This document shows positions 45,036 through 54,004 of a stretch of 64,000 nt of DNA, one piece after another (within the stretch, counting starts at the first letter, position 1; each line of letters begins with the position of its first letter). The DNA is from JAKZVK01 sp965248255 (GTDB taxonomy: Bacteria > Acidobacteriota > Terriglobia > Bryobacterales > UBA6623). The notes beneath the pieces are model-generated. The model was not told where the DNA came from. It saw only the letters and a program-made list of their open reading frames with translations, and did not search any database. The position numbers and the translations under genes were made by a program. Location of the stretch: positions 1,116,001 to 1,180,000 of the forward strand of contig CBDFIW010000002.1 in NCBI GenBank assembly GCA_965248255.1, written 5' to 3'.

Positions 45036-45863
45036 TCACAGACTGGGGAAGCAAAGGTGGCGAGCCGTTTCGCCGAGAATCTTCGTGCGCGCGGAGTCGG
45101 CCAGCGGCAAGACCTCAGTGAAGATCTTCAAATGCTCCGCGTAGCTGACCCGAGGCGTCCAAAGGCTTGACGGATAATCGCTGCCCCACACGCAGCGCTC
45201 CGGCCCGAAGGCGTCGGCAACCCGCAAGCAAGCCTGGTGCATATCGGCGCACGGAAAGCCCGTGTGGCTTCCGGTTGGAACGAAGGTCAGCTTCGCATGC
45301 AGGTTCTTGTGCCGCGACAGATAGAGCACCTTCTCGATGGTCGAGTTCAGGTCAGGCCCGGCCTTCGGGTTTAAGCAGTGGTCGAGCACGACGGGCAGGT
45401 CCGGGAACTGTCCCAGCAGACGGTCGGCATGGCCGGCCAGGCTCGGCCCGATTAGAACGTTGATCACGATGCCGACGTCGAGGGCCGTTTTCCACAAGGC
45501 CCGCACGCCGGGATGGTCCAGCTCCCGACTCTTGGCCGGAATACTGCGCATGCCGCGGATGCCGTACGCGCGGACGTACCAGGCTAGCAGACTGGGACTC
45601 TTCGGGTCATCGGGGTTCAGCGTGCAGACCCCGGCGACCCAGTCAGGATTCGCCTTCGAGCTGTCGAGGATGTAGCGGTTGTCGAAACGATAGAACGTGC
45701 TGGTCTGGATGGCGCAGACCGCATTGACGCCGTTGGCTCGGCTCTCCTGCTTCAAGTCCTCGAGAGATCCCTTGCCTTTGGGGGGCCGCAGCGGCTTCTC
45801 GATCGTCGGGTAGCGCGACTCGTCCGGCGAATAGATGTGCGCATGCGTATCGATGATCAACAT
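45036..45863 (-). CDS. TIM-barrel amidohydrolase (amidohydrolase 2 family)
   Basis: A 275-residue metal-dependent hydrolase of the 2-pyrone-4,6-dicarboxylate hydrolase/ACMSD-like group. The N-terminal HxH is in LIIDTHAHIYSPDESRYP; LPVVLDHCLNPK and CVWGSDYPSS supply the later His and the catalytic Asp. The length fits the family. The substrate is probably a lactone or carboxylated aromatic or sugar-derived compound. It follows the M24 gene on the same strand (61 bp apart), so the two may be co-transcribed. Confidence 0.82.
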   Translation of the reverse strand: MLIIDTHAHIYSPDESRYPTIEKPLRPPKGKGSLEDLKQESRANGVNAVCAIQTSTFYRFDNRYILDSSKANPDWVAGVCTLNPDDPKSPSLLAWYVRAYGIRGMRSIPAKSRELDHPGVRALWKTALDVGIVINVLIGPSLAGHADRLLGQFPDLPVVLDHCLNPKAGPDLNSTIEKVLYLSRHKNLHAKLTFVPTGSHTGFPCADMHQACLRVADAFGPERCVWGSDYPSSLWTPRVSYAEHLKIFTEVLPLADSARTKILGETARHLCFPSL

Positions 45864-45924
45864 GGTTCAAGGTCCCTCGGCAACGCGTAGCATAGCGCAA
45901 CGTGTCTTCTGCTGACGTTCCCGA

Positions 45925-47166
45925 TTACGAATTGCTAGAGGCCGATGGTCCGCCCTTGCGATCTACTCCCAGCACGCGTCGGACGTACCAGCCCTTGAGT
46001 CGTTGAATTGGTTTCCAGTTCGTAATCGCCAGTGCCTCCAAGTCGGTGGGGCTGCGTGTGAGTGGCTCGCAGCCGTCTCGCGTGACAAGCACCGTATCGG
46101 AATGACGAACGCCGCCGATTCCCTGCAGGTAGATGCCCGGCTCGATGCTGATCACCATGTTCTCGGCCAGAATATCGGGGCTACCCTGGGCAACCCAGGG
46201 AGCTTCGTGATTTCCCAACCCAATGCCGTGGCCGGTTCGGTGCAGTCGTGTGTCTTCGCCGCTGTACCCTTCCCGCTGCAGAAAATCGTTGACGGTACAG
46301 TCCAGCTCGGCGCAAGGAACACCCGGACGAGCTTTCTTGAAGGCGAGCTGGCGGGCCTGGCTCATTGCTTTGAACGCCTCCCTGATCTCCGCGGACGGCG
46401 GAGCTGTGAAATAGGTTCGCTCGCACTCTGCCGCATAGCCGTTGACCCGGGTGAGCACCAAGGCGACGTGCGGGCCGCTATTCAGCCTATCTCCCAGCTC
46501 GGGAATCGAATGCGGTTGCTCACTACGAGGGGCCGCCCACGTCGCCATCCTTAATTCCGTCGTTATCGGATCCCAATCATCAACCTCGCGGATGATCCGC
46601 AACGTAACGGCGCGCGTTTGAGCAAAACCTTCAGCGACCGTGGCGCCCCGGTACGAAGCCGTCAGGAGCTGGTGAACCCCGAGGTCGGCGTAGCCGGCCG
46701 CGCGTCGAATCAGGTTGATCTCGGTTTCGGACTTAACGATGCGCAACCGTTCGACCAGCGGCTCGGTGCGGAGGGTGTAGTGTTTCATCTCCGCCGCGAT
46801 TTCTTGCGATAGCGTGGGCTCGACTCCGATTTCTTTGGCGTCACCGATTAGCTGTTGGATCACGTCAGGCCACCCACGACCACGCGGGGCTGGATAGTCC
46901 CAGTAGGTGCGAATATCCGGCTCCGCAATATTGCGGGCTTTCTTTTTCATGTGTTCGTGTTCAAGCTTCGGCACCAACAGGATTGGAGCCTCACGGGGAC
47001 GGATCAAAAGAAAGAACGGGCGCTCCAACGGCTCAAATCCGGCACCAGTCAGATAGAACAGGCTGTCGAACGCCGACACGATGAACAGGTCCAGGCCGGC
47101 TGCCGCCACGCTGCCCTGGAGAGATTCCAAACGCCCTCGATACTCGTCGGTGGAGATTCCCAGCAT
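45925..47166 (-). CDS. M24-family (Xaa-Pro peptidase-like) protein, altered metal site
   Basis: A 413-residue pita-bread protein. The N-terminal creatinase-like domain (about 1-140) is followed by an M24 domain beginning RIVKSETEINLIRRAAGYAD. Conserved: HRTGHGIGLGNHEAPWV (His) and ISIEPGIYLQGIGGVRHSDT (Glu). The two Asp ligands of metal-dependent members are not evident (ALVLTRVNGYAAECERT; the second position looks like Glu), and the last Glu is replaced in RHSD. It may be a creatinase- or ectoine-hydrolase-like enzyme, or a peptidase with an unusual site. AAGGA lies 8 nt before the ATG. A 22-bp operator is centred about 90 bp upstream, shared in type with gntR and the DUF2817 gene. Confidence 0.8.
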   Translation of the reverse strand: MLGISTDEYRGRLESLQGSVAAAGLDLFIVSAFDSLFYLTGAGFEPLERPFFLLIRPREAPILLVPKLEHEHMKKKARNIAEPDIRTYWDYPAPRGRGWPDVIQQLIGDAKEIGVEPTLSQEIAAEMKHYTLRTEPLVERLRIVKSETEINLIRRAAGYADLGVHQLLTASYRGATVAEGFAQTRAVTLRIIREVDDWDPITTELRMATWAAPRSEQPHSIPELGDRLNSGPHVALVLTRVNGYAAECERTYFTAPPSAEIREAFKAMSQARQLAFKKARPGVPCAELDCTVNDFLQREGYSGEDTRLHRTGHGIGLGNHEAPWVAQGSPDILAENMVISIEPGIYLQGIGGVRHSDTVLVTRDGCEPLTRSPTDLEALAITNWKPIQRLKGWYVRRVLGVDRKGGPSASSNS

Positions 47167-47244
47167 CTGTCTATCCTTGTGGTCGACTCCTACCTCTCTC
47201 GACCTCTATGGTGGTTAGGTCTTCAGACCATGACCAGGACCAAC

Positions 47245-47266
47245 ATGACACTTTCATGAGTGTCAC
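47245..47266. promoter_or_regulatory. Operator 1 upstream of the M24 gene
   Basis: ATGACACTT-TCAT-GAGTGTCAC: a 22-bp inverted repeat of 9-4-9 layout, with one mismatch per arm to the consensus GTGACACTT-N4-AAGTGTCAC. It lies 79-100 bp before the M24 start, in the 148-bp gap between that gene and gntR. Confidence 0.7.
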
Positions 47267-47314
47267 AAGGTCGTGAAAGAGAGCCGCGCCCCCTGAGGTT
47301 GGTTGCCCGGGTGG

Positions 47315-48244
47315 TTACGAGATCTCCTCTGCCGTAGAGTCCTGCATCGCCGACGCAACATACTCCAGGCAGCCGGATGAAATGAGGCGATACCGAATCA
47401 CCTTTGCCTTTTTTCTCTCGGGCCGGACGACGCGGTGAGTAATCGAATCACAGAGGACAAGGTCGGCGGGACCCACATCGACCGCGCTGCTGGCGGTCAG
47501 GAGATATTCACGCATCGCGTGCCGGTCACCCACCACCGGTGCGAGCACACCTCGGGCCGTTTGCAGGAAGAACTCGCTGATGGAGGCAATCGCGATCAGG
47601 GAAAGAGCCGGCAGGTTGCGTACCATCTCCACCTGTTCATCGGCTTCGGAGTATGTCACAGCCACAGGGGGCCGGTCCTTCGGCAACAACGAAGCGACTT
47701 CCGGCATTAGCCCCGGGGGACCCAAGACAAGGGCTCCGATCGCCAGGCCCGGGTTTGCGGCTAGCTCCTTCGGGGAGCAAGATTCCACCGCACACGCGAG
47801 CGTCTCCTTCAGCTCGGTTTGGAACAGGAAACGCATTCCCGAATCAATCGAAAGCACAAGTACGTGGTCGGGTGGTTCGGACAGCATTCGCTCCCGAACC
47901 CGCTCCCTGAGCTGTTGTAGGGTGTATCCATTCCGCCGAGCGGCATCAATGGCTTCGTTGATCAAATCGTCGAGATCTTTTACGACCGGCGGCCGCAACG
48001 GCTGCTCCGGCGGACGCACCAACATCCGGCTTCCCCGTTTTCGAACGAGCAGACCATTCGCAACCAGCTCCCGATACGCCTGACTGACCGTGTTGTGGTG
48101 GATTTTGAGCCGCGTCGCTAGAGCCCGGACGCTCGGCAAGGCGTCCCCGGGTTTCAACTCACGCGTGGCGATGAGGAACTGCAGTTGAGCGACGAGTTGC
48201 TCGCGAATGGGTACCTCACTCTCCCTGCTAATGCGGATGCGCAT
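47315..48244 (-). CDS. GntR-family transcriptional regulator
   Basis: A 309-residue regulator. The N-terminal winged helix is clear: IREQLVAQLQFLIATRELKPG, LPSVRALATRLKIHHNTVSQ, AYRELVANGLLVRKRGSRML. The C-terminal ~200 residues do not look like FadR, HutC or MocR domains. They have an alternating alpha/beta pattern (HVLVLSIDSGMRFLFQTELK, AIGALVLGPPGLMPEVASLL, PADLVLCDSITHRVV) and may be a small-molecule-binding domain. A 22-bp palindrome lies 63-84 bp before its own start, and matching ones lie before the M24 and DUF2817 genes, which suggests autoregulation and control of peptide-processing genes. Confidence 0.87.
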   Translation of the reverse strand: MRIRISRESEVPIREQLVAQLQFLIATRELKPGDALPSVRALATRLKIHHNTVSQAYRELVANGLLVRKRGSRMLVRPPEQPLRPPVVKDLDDLINEAIDAARRNGYTLQQLRERVRERMLSEPPDHVLVLSIDSGMRFLFQTELKETLACAVESCSPKELAANPGLAIGALVLGPPGLMPEVASLLPKDRPPVAVTYSEADEQVEMVRNLPALSLIAIASISEFFLQTARGVLAPVVGDRHAMREYLLTASSAVDVGPADLVLCDSITHRVVRPERKKAKVIRYRLISSGCLEYVASAMQDSTAEEIS

Positions 48245-48306
48245 TCCCAGCCGCCTGGTGCGATCCGGGTCGGCGGCGCCTGGCTGAAGTGTCAGCCTCT
48301 AGGATT

Positions 48307-48328
48307 GTGACACCTCAAAAACTGTCAC
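48307..48328. promoter_or_regulatory. Operator 2 upstream of gntR
   Basis: GTGACACCT-CAAA-AACTGTCAC: the same 9-4-9 layout, one mismatch per arm. A second, smaller palindrome, GGCTGA-AGTG-TCAGCC (48282-48297), sits between it and the gntR start and contains the half-site AAGTGTCA. Confidence 0.7.
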
Positions 48329-48443
48329 GCCACATCTGGCGAGATTCCTGCTATCCGGATACTCTTCTTGCAGGTTCCTGATATGCCAACCCGAACAGAG
48401 TTGCCCCGACGAAACTCTTGTCCCGGCCCGGAGGTGTTGTGAC

Positions 48444-48638
48444 ATGCATCCCTTTGCATTTGAAGAAATCCTAGCGAACACGGGTGAAGCTCTTATCAAG
48501 CATTGTCGCCAGACCTGCGCCGAGCTTCTCGGAGTGCTCTACTCTGTTGTGCAAGGGTCGGCTGAGCCCCTCCTGGTCGCGGCCGCTGCAATCTGGTTGT
48601 GTGTCTGCGTGCTGATGAAGAGGTCGCTGGCCGGTTAG
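48444..48638 (+). CDS. Small predicted membrane protein
   Basis: A 64-residue open frame with one clear membrane helix near the C-terminus (EPLLVAAAAIWLCVCVLMKR). It is preceded by a strong ribosome site (GGAGGT, 8 nt before the ATG) and ends 43 bp before the MFS gene on the same strand. I do not recognise it. The good ribosome site and position suggest a real leader gene of the following lipid-handling operon, divergent from gntR. Confidence 0.45.
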   Translation: MHPFAFEEILANTGEALIKHCRQTCAELLGVLYSVVQGSAEPLLVAAAAIWLCVCVLMKRSLAG

Positions 48639-48681
48639 CGGAGGCGTCGAGACGCCCGGACCACCTGGGAGACGAGATCAC

Positions 48682-49929
48682 ATGCCGATCGGAAAGTTCA
48701 GAGACTCCCTCGGGGTTCGGGGGTTTCAGCCGTTCCTGTGGACAGAATCCCTCGGTGCCCTCAATGACAACATCTACAAGATGGTGGTGTCGCTCGCGGC
48801 CGTCAACATCGCAATCGGCGCGGGCGGAGGCAGCCAGTTTCTCTCCATGGCGCAGGGAATCTTCATCCTGCCCTTTATCCTCTTCTCGGGGTACGCCGGC
48901 TATTTCGCCGACGCTTACAGCAAGCGCACGGTTCTGATCGCCACCAAGTCGTTTGAGATCGTGGCGATGGGTCTGGCCGTCGTGGCTTTCTCGACCGGTC
49001 GGATCGAGTTCATGCTCGCGATGCTCTTTCTGATGGCGACACAGTCGGCCTTCTTCAGTCCGGCGAAGTACGGGATTCTGCCGGAAATGCTGGCCGACAA
49101 AGACCTTTCCCGCGGCAACGCCTTGCTGCAGATGACGACGTTCGCGGCGATCATCCTGGGCACGTCCCTGGGCACCTTGTTCGTCGACTCTCTGTCTGAC
49201 CGACTGTGGGTTGTTGGACTGATGTTGCTGGCCATCGCGGTCGCCGGCGTCACGGCAAGTCTCGGAATCGCGCCGGTCCCAGCGTCGGGCAGTGCCGGGC
49301 GCTTCCGTCTCAATCCCTGGGGTGAGATCTCGGTCGGTGTCAGACGGCTCTGGAATGACCGGCGTCTATGGCTGACCGTGGCCGGCATTTCCTACTTCTG
49401 GTTCCTCGGCGCCCTGCTGCAGATCGCGGTCCTGTTCTTCGGCAAGAGGGCGCTGGGCGCGGACGATCTGGAAGTCGGCGCGCTGCTGGTTTTCTTCGCC
49501 ATTGGAATCGGCATCGGCAGTATGGCGGCGGGCCGCCTGTCAGGCGACAAAGTCGAGCTTGGTCTCGTGCCGCTCGGTGCGATCGGCATGGGAGTGTTTT
49601 CAATGTTGCTGTCAGCTTCAGCCCCTTCCTATTCCTGGGCGGCCACTTGGCTGACGGCCCTTGGCTTCTCGGGCGGATTCTTCATCGTTCCTCTCAACGC
49701 GTTCCTACAGCAGCGTGCGGAGCAGGGAGAGCGGGGCCGTCTGATCGCCGCCGCCGGGTTTCTTCAAAATGTCGCGATCCTTGTCGCCTCGTTGCTCAGT
49801 TGGGTGTTGAGCGACCGACTGGCCTTTCGCGCTGACCAAACCATGCTGCTGGCGGGAGGCTTGACGCTGCTCGGAACGCTCTACGTCCTCAAAGTGCTGC
49901 CCGATTTCCTGATTCGGTTCCTGTTGTGA
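48682..49929 (+). CDS. LplT-like MFS transporter (lysophospholipid transporter)
   Basis: A 415-residue MFS protein with about twelve helices. The start region GFQPFLWTESLGALNDNIYK and FFSPAKYGILPEMLADKDLS are characteristic of the LplT group and of the N-terminal MFS module of fused acyltransferase proteins. LplT flips lysophosphatidylethanolamine across the inner membrane for re-acylation by Aas. The frame ends LPDFLIRFLL-TGA, and the same frame continues without a gap into LLTHTVYKIRIEG of the next gene. In fused homologues a Trp sits at this spot, so this is probably the first module of an originally single protein. Confidence 0.87.
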   Translation: MPIGKFRDSLGVRGFQPFLWTESLGALNDNIYKMVVSLAAVNIAIGAGGGSQFLSMAQGIFILPFILFSGYAGYFADAYSKRTVLIATKSFEIVAMGLAVVAFSTGRIEFMLAMLFLMATQSAFFSPAKYGILPEMLADKDLSRGNALLQMTTFAAIILGTSLGTLFVDSLSDRLWVVGLMLLAIAVAGVTASLGIAPVPASGSAGRFRLNPWGEISVGVRRLWNDRRLWLTVAGISYFWFLGALLQIAVLFFGKRALGADDLEVGALLVFFAIGIGIGSMAAGRLSGDKVELGLVPLGAIGMGVFSMLLSASAPSYSWAATWLTALGFSGGFFIVPLNAFLQQRAEQGERGRLIAAAGFLQNVAILVASLLSWVLSDRLAFRADQTMLLAGGLTLLGTLYVLKVLPDFLIRFLL

Positions 49930-49977
49930 CTGCTCACGCATACGGTCTACAAGATCCGCATCGAGGGACAACAGCAT

Positions 49978-52077
49978 GTGCCTTTCCGCGGTCCGGCCTT
50001 GCTGGTCTGCAATCACATGTCGTTGGTAGACGGGTTCCTCGTGGGCGCCTGCATCCAGCGCTTTGTTCGGTTCATGGTCTACCGTCCCTATTTCGACATG
50101 AAGGTGTTTCGCTGGGCCCTCCGACTGACGAACGCGATCCCAGTCGCCGCCGGGAGCCCCAGAGAGATCGTCGAGTCGCTGCAACGGGCGCGCGAAGAAC
50201 TGCGGCAGGGTCATGTTGTCTGCATCTTTGCCGAAGGGTCGGTCAGCCGGACCGGTAACCTGCTTCCCCTCGCGCGCGGCTTCGAGAGGATCACCAAGGA
50301 CCTCGACGTCCCCGTCATCCCAGTGCATCTCGATCGGCTATGGGGAAGTGTGTTCAGCTCCAGCGAAGGGCAGTTCTTCTGGAAATGGCCGAGAAGGATT
50401 CCCTATCCCGTTACCGTTTCCTTCGGGGCCCCGCTCCCCTCGACGGCGAAGGCTCACCAAGTGCGGCAAGCCATCGGTGAGCTGGGTGCCGAAGCGGCTG
50501 AGTTGAGCCGTGAACCGGACGACTTGCTCGATCGCCGTTTCATTCGCACCGCCCGCCGGCGCTGGTTCTCGCTATGTATGACTGACTCGACCGGCAAGGA
50601 GTTGACCTACGGGAAAACGTTGATCGGCAGCCTGGCGCTGTCGCGCTGGATCCGCCGGCACTGCCGGAACGAGGAGATGGTGGGGCTGCTGCTTCCCTCG
50701 TCAGTGGGCGGCGCGGTGGCGAATATCGCCGTGCTGATGTCGGGGAAGGTGCCGGTGAATCTGAATTTCACCTCGGGCGCCGAGGCCATGCGATCCGCCA
50801 TCGAGCAGTGTGGAATCCGAACGATCCTGACCTCGAAACGGTTTCTGAAGAAGGCCAAGATCGAGGAAATAGAGGGTATGGTCTTCTTGGAACGGGTCAT
50901 GCAGCAGGTGACTCCGGTACAAAAGCTTGCTGCCGCCGTCGCGGCGGCCGCGCTTCCCTCGCGCTTACTTTCACGACTCTACACGCCGGAAACGCGGGAC
51001 TCATCGGCACTGGCGGCGGTGATCTTCTCGAGTGGCAGCACCGGCGTGCCCAAGGGCATCATGCTTTCGCACCACAACATCTTGTCGAACATCGAGGGCG
51101 TCGCTCAGGTTTTCTGGGTCACCGAGAAAGACCGGATGCTCGGCGTGTTGCCATTCTTCCATTCGTTCGGCCTGACGGTGACGCTTTGGTTCCCGATCCT
51201 GTCGGGCTTTGCCGTGGCCTATCATCCGAATCCCTTGGACGCCAAGACCGTGGGCGAAATGGCGGCTCGGCACAAAGCCACCCTTCTGCTGGCGACGCCG
51301 ACGTTCTTTTCGGCCTATATACGCAAGTGCTCCGCCGAGCAGTTCTCGTCGCTACGGCATGTTCTTGTGGGAGCGGAGAAGTTGCGTCAACCACTCGCGG
51401 AAGCGTTCCAGGAGAAATTCGGGCTGGACCTGCTCGAAGGATACGGGTGTACCGAGACCGCTCCCATCGTGGCCGTCAACGCGCTCGATTATGCGGGCCG
51501 CAGCGGGCGGCAGACCGGACACAAGTCTGGAACCGTCGGCCATCCCCTTCCTGGCGTCGTTGCGAAGGTCGTCGACATTGACACCGGTAACGACCTCCAA
51601 CCGAACGAAGAGGGGCTGCTGCTCGTGAAGGGCCCGAATGTGATGAAAGGGTATCTCGGGCAACCGGAGAAGACGAAAGAAGTCATCACCGACGGCTGGT
51701 ACCACACGGGCGACGTGGCGGCGATCGACCGCGACGGCTTCATTCGCATCACCGACCGCTTGTCGCGCTTCAGCAAGATCGGCGGTGAAATGGTCCCGCA
51801 CATCAAAGTGGAGGAAACGGTCTCGCACGTGCTGGGAGACAAGCCCGCCGCGGTTACCGCCGTCCCGGACGAGCGCAAGGGCGAGCGTCTCGTCGTCTTC
51901 TACACCGAGCCCGTTGTGTCAACCGAAGAGTTGTCTACGCGTCTCGGCGAGTCCGAACTGCCGAAACTGTGGATGCCGAAGCGCGAGAACTTGCACCTCA
52001 TCGACGAGATCCCGATCCTCGGGTCCGGCAAGACTGACCTGAAGAAGATCCGCGCGATGGCCCTGAGGATGGCGTAG
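49978..52077 (+). CDS. Acyltransferase/acyl-ACP synthetase (Aas-like)
   Basis: A 699-residue two-domain enzyme. A PlsC-type acyltransferase (about 1-190) has the NHx4D motif in VCNHMSLVDGF and the Glu-Gly block IFAEGSVSRTGNL. An AMP-binding ligase (about 200-699) has IFSSGSTGVPKGIMLSH, EGYGCTETAPIVAVN and YHTGDVAAIDRDGFI. Aas activates fatty acids and re-acylates lysophospholipids at the inner membrane. The conserved frame actually reaches back to 49930, directly after the TGA of the MFS gene. GTG 49978 is the first usable start and cuts off about 16 residues of the acyltransferase leader. GAGGGA lies about 9 nt before it. Confidence 0.88.
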   Translation: MPFRGPALLVCNHMSLVDGFLVGACIQRFVRFMVYRPYFDMKVFRWALRLTNAIPVAAGSPREIVESLQRAREELRQGHVVCIFAEGSVSRTGNLLPLARGFERITKDLDVPVIPVHLDRLWGSVFSSSEGQFFWKWPRRIPYPVTVSFGAPLPSTAKAHQVRQAIGELGAEAAELSREPDDLLDRRFIRTARRRWFSLCMTDSTGKELTYGKTLIGSLALSRWIRRHCRNEEMVGLLLPSSVGGAVANIAVLMSGKVPVNLNFTSGAEAMRSAIEQCGIRTILTSKRFLKKAKIEEIEGMVFLERVMQQVTPVQKLAAAVAAAALPSRLLSRLYTPETRDSSALAAVIFSSGSTGVPKGIMLSHHNILSNIEGVAQVFWVTEKDRMLGVLPFFHSFGLTVTLWFPILSGFAVAYHPNPLDAKTVGEMAARHKATLLLATPTFFSAYIRKCSAEQFSSLRHVLVGAEKLRQPLAEAFQEKFGLDLLEGYGCTETAPIVAVNALDYAGRSGRQTGHKSGTVGHPLPGVVAKVVDIDTGNDLQPNEEGLLLVKGPNVMKGYLGQPEKTKEVITDGWYHTGDVAAIDRDGFIRITDRLSRFSKIGGEMVPHIKVEETVSHVLGDKPAAVTAVPDERKGERLVVFYTEPVVSTEELSTRLGESELPKLWMPKRENLHLIDEIPILGSGKTDLKKIRAMALRMA

Positions 52078-52865
52078 CCGAACCGAGCCGTGACCGTAAG
52101 GGAGCGGTCCGAGACGAACCCGCCCCAACGCAACCCTGCGATAGAGACTCACCGAGTGCCTAACCGACAAGTGGCGTTAGCCTCGAGGCTTACCAAGAAC
52201 CGCTCCCTCGGTTCTCAGGCCTTCACCCCGGCACTCTCCCGCCTGGAACAGGCCACCTCCCTGCTGCGTGCCTTTCTTCCCTTCTTCAGTCACAGATTTT
52301 GAAAAACAATTTCCCCTATCCTTTCAACCACTTACCTCTCCAGCTACCCCGCCGCCTCACAGCCGGCCCTTACACTAGAAGCGAAGAAAGCTAACGGGCG
52401 ATCCGTCGCCCCAACAGGACAGCAGTGGAACACCACAATCTCAAATCTTGGTCACCGATCCGCACCGGTGCCGTGCGGGGTGACCCATGAGTGAAGAACA
52501 TGAAGAATCTTTAGGATCTCTGGCAAAACCCCGCCATATCCTGCCATATCCTGCCAAATCCTGCCACGCTTCCGAACTTCCGAACCGTCCGCCGGCATGG
52601 AACCCATCCTCGCTCAGGCGTCGTCGCGCCTCCAACAGGCCGCGGCCAACGCGGTGGCAGCCATGTACGAGCTGATCCACTCCGACCGGCCCATCGAGTC
52701 GGCGCGGACGCCGACCCTGCTCGCCGGGAGGCGCGCACCACCGCAGCACCATCGAGCGCCCTTCGAACGGTTACTCTTGTCACCGAGTACTGGCGGCGGA
52801 GCAGTCTAATATCAGCGCTGCGAAGGGTAAGGGTACAGGGAATCCGCAAGCAAAGGGCAAACATC
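52078..52865. other. 788-bp gap with repeats and no convincing gene
   Basis: Contains a family-2 repeat at 52080-52109 and an AACCGCTCCCTCGGTTCT palindromic remnant near 52198-52215. A 10-bp unit (ATATCCTGCC) is repeated three times at 52536-52565. On the minus strand near 52750-52800 a short frame reads RQYSVTRVTVRRALD, resembling the recognition helix of a GntR protein, but nothing around it continues the match. A 70-codon frame at 52597-52809 has no ribosome site. Confidence 0.5.
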
Positions 52866-53909
52866 GTGAAGCTTCTTATTGCCATCGGTCTGATCCTTCT
52901 ACTCGGCGCTTGCCTGTGGGCCGTCATCATCCGGATGCCTGGCAAGAGCTACCAGGGGCCGCTGCCGGCCTTCACACAGCGGGAGACTCGACTGCGAGAC
53001 GAGTTGCGGAGACACGTTAAGAAGCTGGCCGGTGAAATCGGCGAGCGGAACCTGTTCCGCTACGACGCCCTGACCGCCGCGGTCGAGTATCTAGAAGACG
53101 AACTAACGGCAGCCGGCTACGAAGTGCGGCGGCAGCCGTTCGTGGTGGTCCCCGGTGTGGGCGGCCTGGCGGCCGAGGCGGTGGCGGGGCAGGCCCGTAC
53201 GGTCCACAACCTTGAGGTTGAGATTCCCGAGATTGAGATTCCCGGTGCGCGGGCGCCGCGGGAGATCATCGTGATCGGCGCGCACTACGATTCGGCGCCC
53301 GGCACCCCTGGGGCGAACGATAACGGTACGGGCTCGGCCGCCGTGCTCGCCCTTGCCCGCGCCTTCGCCGGCAAGACGGTTGGCCGCACTCTGCGCTTCG
53401 TTCTCTTTGTCAACGAGGAGCCGCCGTATTTCCAGACGCCGGCGATGGGTAGTCTGGTGTACGCGAAGCGTTGCCGGGAGCGGGGAGAGCAGGTCGCCGG
53501 CATGCTGAGCCTCGAGACGATGGGATACTTCTCGGACGACGCAGGAAGCCAGAAGTACCCGTTTCCCATCAATCTTTTCTATCCCACAACGGGAGACTTC
53601 CTCGGTGTCGTCGGAGACGTCTCATCGCGAAGCCTGGTCCATCGCGTCATCGGGTCGTTTCGGGCCGCCGCGAAGTTCCCCTCGCAGGGCGCATCGCCGC
53701 CGAGCTTCATTACTGGCGTTGATTGGTCCGACCATTGGTCGTTCTGGCAAGCGGGCTACCCGGGCATCATGGTCACCGATACGGCCCCGTTCCGGTACGA
53801 GCATTACCACACGCCCGACGACACTCCGGACAAAGTCGACTATGACCGCCTGGCCCGCGTTGTTGCCGGGCTCGAGGCGGTGGTCGAAGACTTGGCCTCC
53901 GGCGAATGA
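52866..53909 (+). CDS. M28-family zinc peptidase, membrane-anchored
   Basis: A 347-residue aminopeptidase-like protein. The N-terminal hydrophobic segment (about 3-22) is a signal anchor or signal peptide. The M28 core has GAHYDSAPGTPGANDNGTGS (His, bridging Asp), VNEEPPYF (Glu pair), SLETMGYFS (metal Glu) and EHYHTPDDTPD (last His). All five metal ligands are in place. A small internal repeat (EVEIPEIEIPG) lies before the catalytic core. The start is GTG 52866, with AAGGG about 8 nt upstream. It is on the same strand as the DUF2817 gene, 187 bp upstream of it, and has no copy of the 22-bp operator in its own leader. Confidence 0.88.
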   Translation: MKLLIAIGLILLLGACLWAVIIRMPGKSYQGPLPAFTQRETRLRDELRRHVKKLAGEIGERNLFRYDALTAAVEYLEDELTAAGYEVRRQPFVVVPGVGGLAAEAVAGQARTVHNLEVEIPEIEIPGARAPREIIVIGAHYDSAPGTPGANDNGTGSAAVLALARAFAGKTVGRTLRFVLFVNEEPPYFQTPAMGSLVYAKRCRERGEQVAGMLSLETMGYFSDDAGSQKYPFPINLFYPTTGDFLGVVGDVSSRSLVHRVIGSFRAAAKFPSQGASPPSFITGVDWSDHWSFWQAGYPGIMVTDTAPFRYEHYHTPDDTPDKVDYDRLARVVAGLEAVVEDLASGE

Positions 53910-54004
53910 GGGTAGGCCCACGCGGTGTGTGGACCCGCTTCAGAATTCCGGCATGCCAACACGTTGTGCAAATCGTCTGTTGGTTTGGAATCATCAGAGG
54001 GCCT

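Noticed and set aside
49927..49929. The in-frame TGA as a selenocysteine codon
   Set aside because: The position corresponds to a membrane-proximal Trp in fused homologues and not to an active site, and I see no SECIS-like stem right after it. A mutation or split is simpler.
52680..52800. Minus-strand peptide RQYSVTRVTVRRALD as a GntR gene remnant
   Set aside because: Only one recognition-helix-like stretch matches. Neighbouring residues in all frames show no further similarity, so chance is likely.
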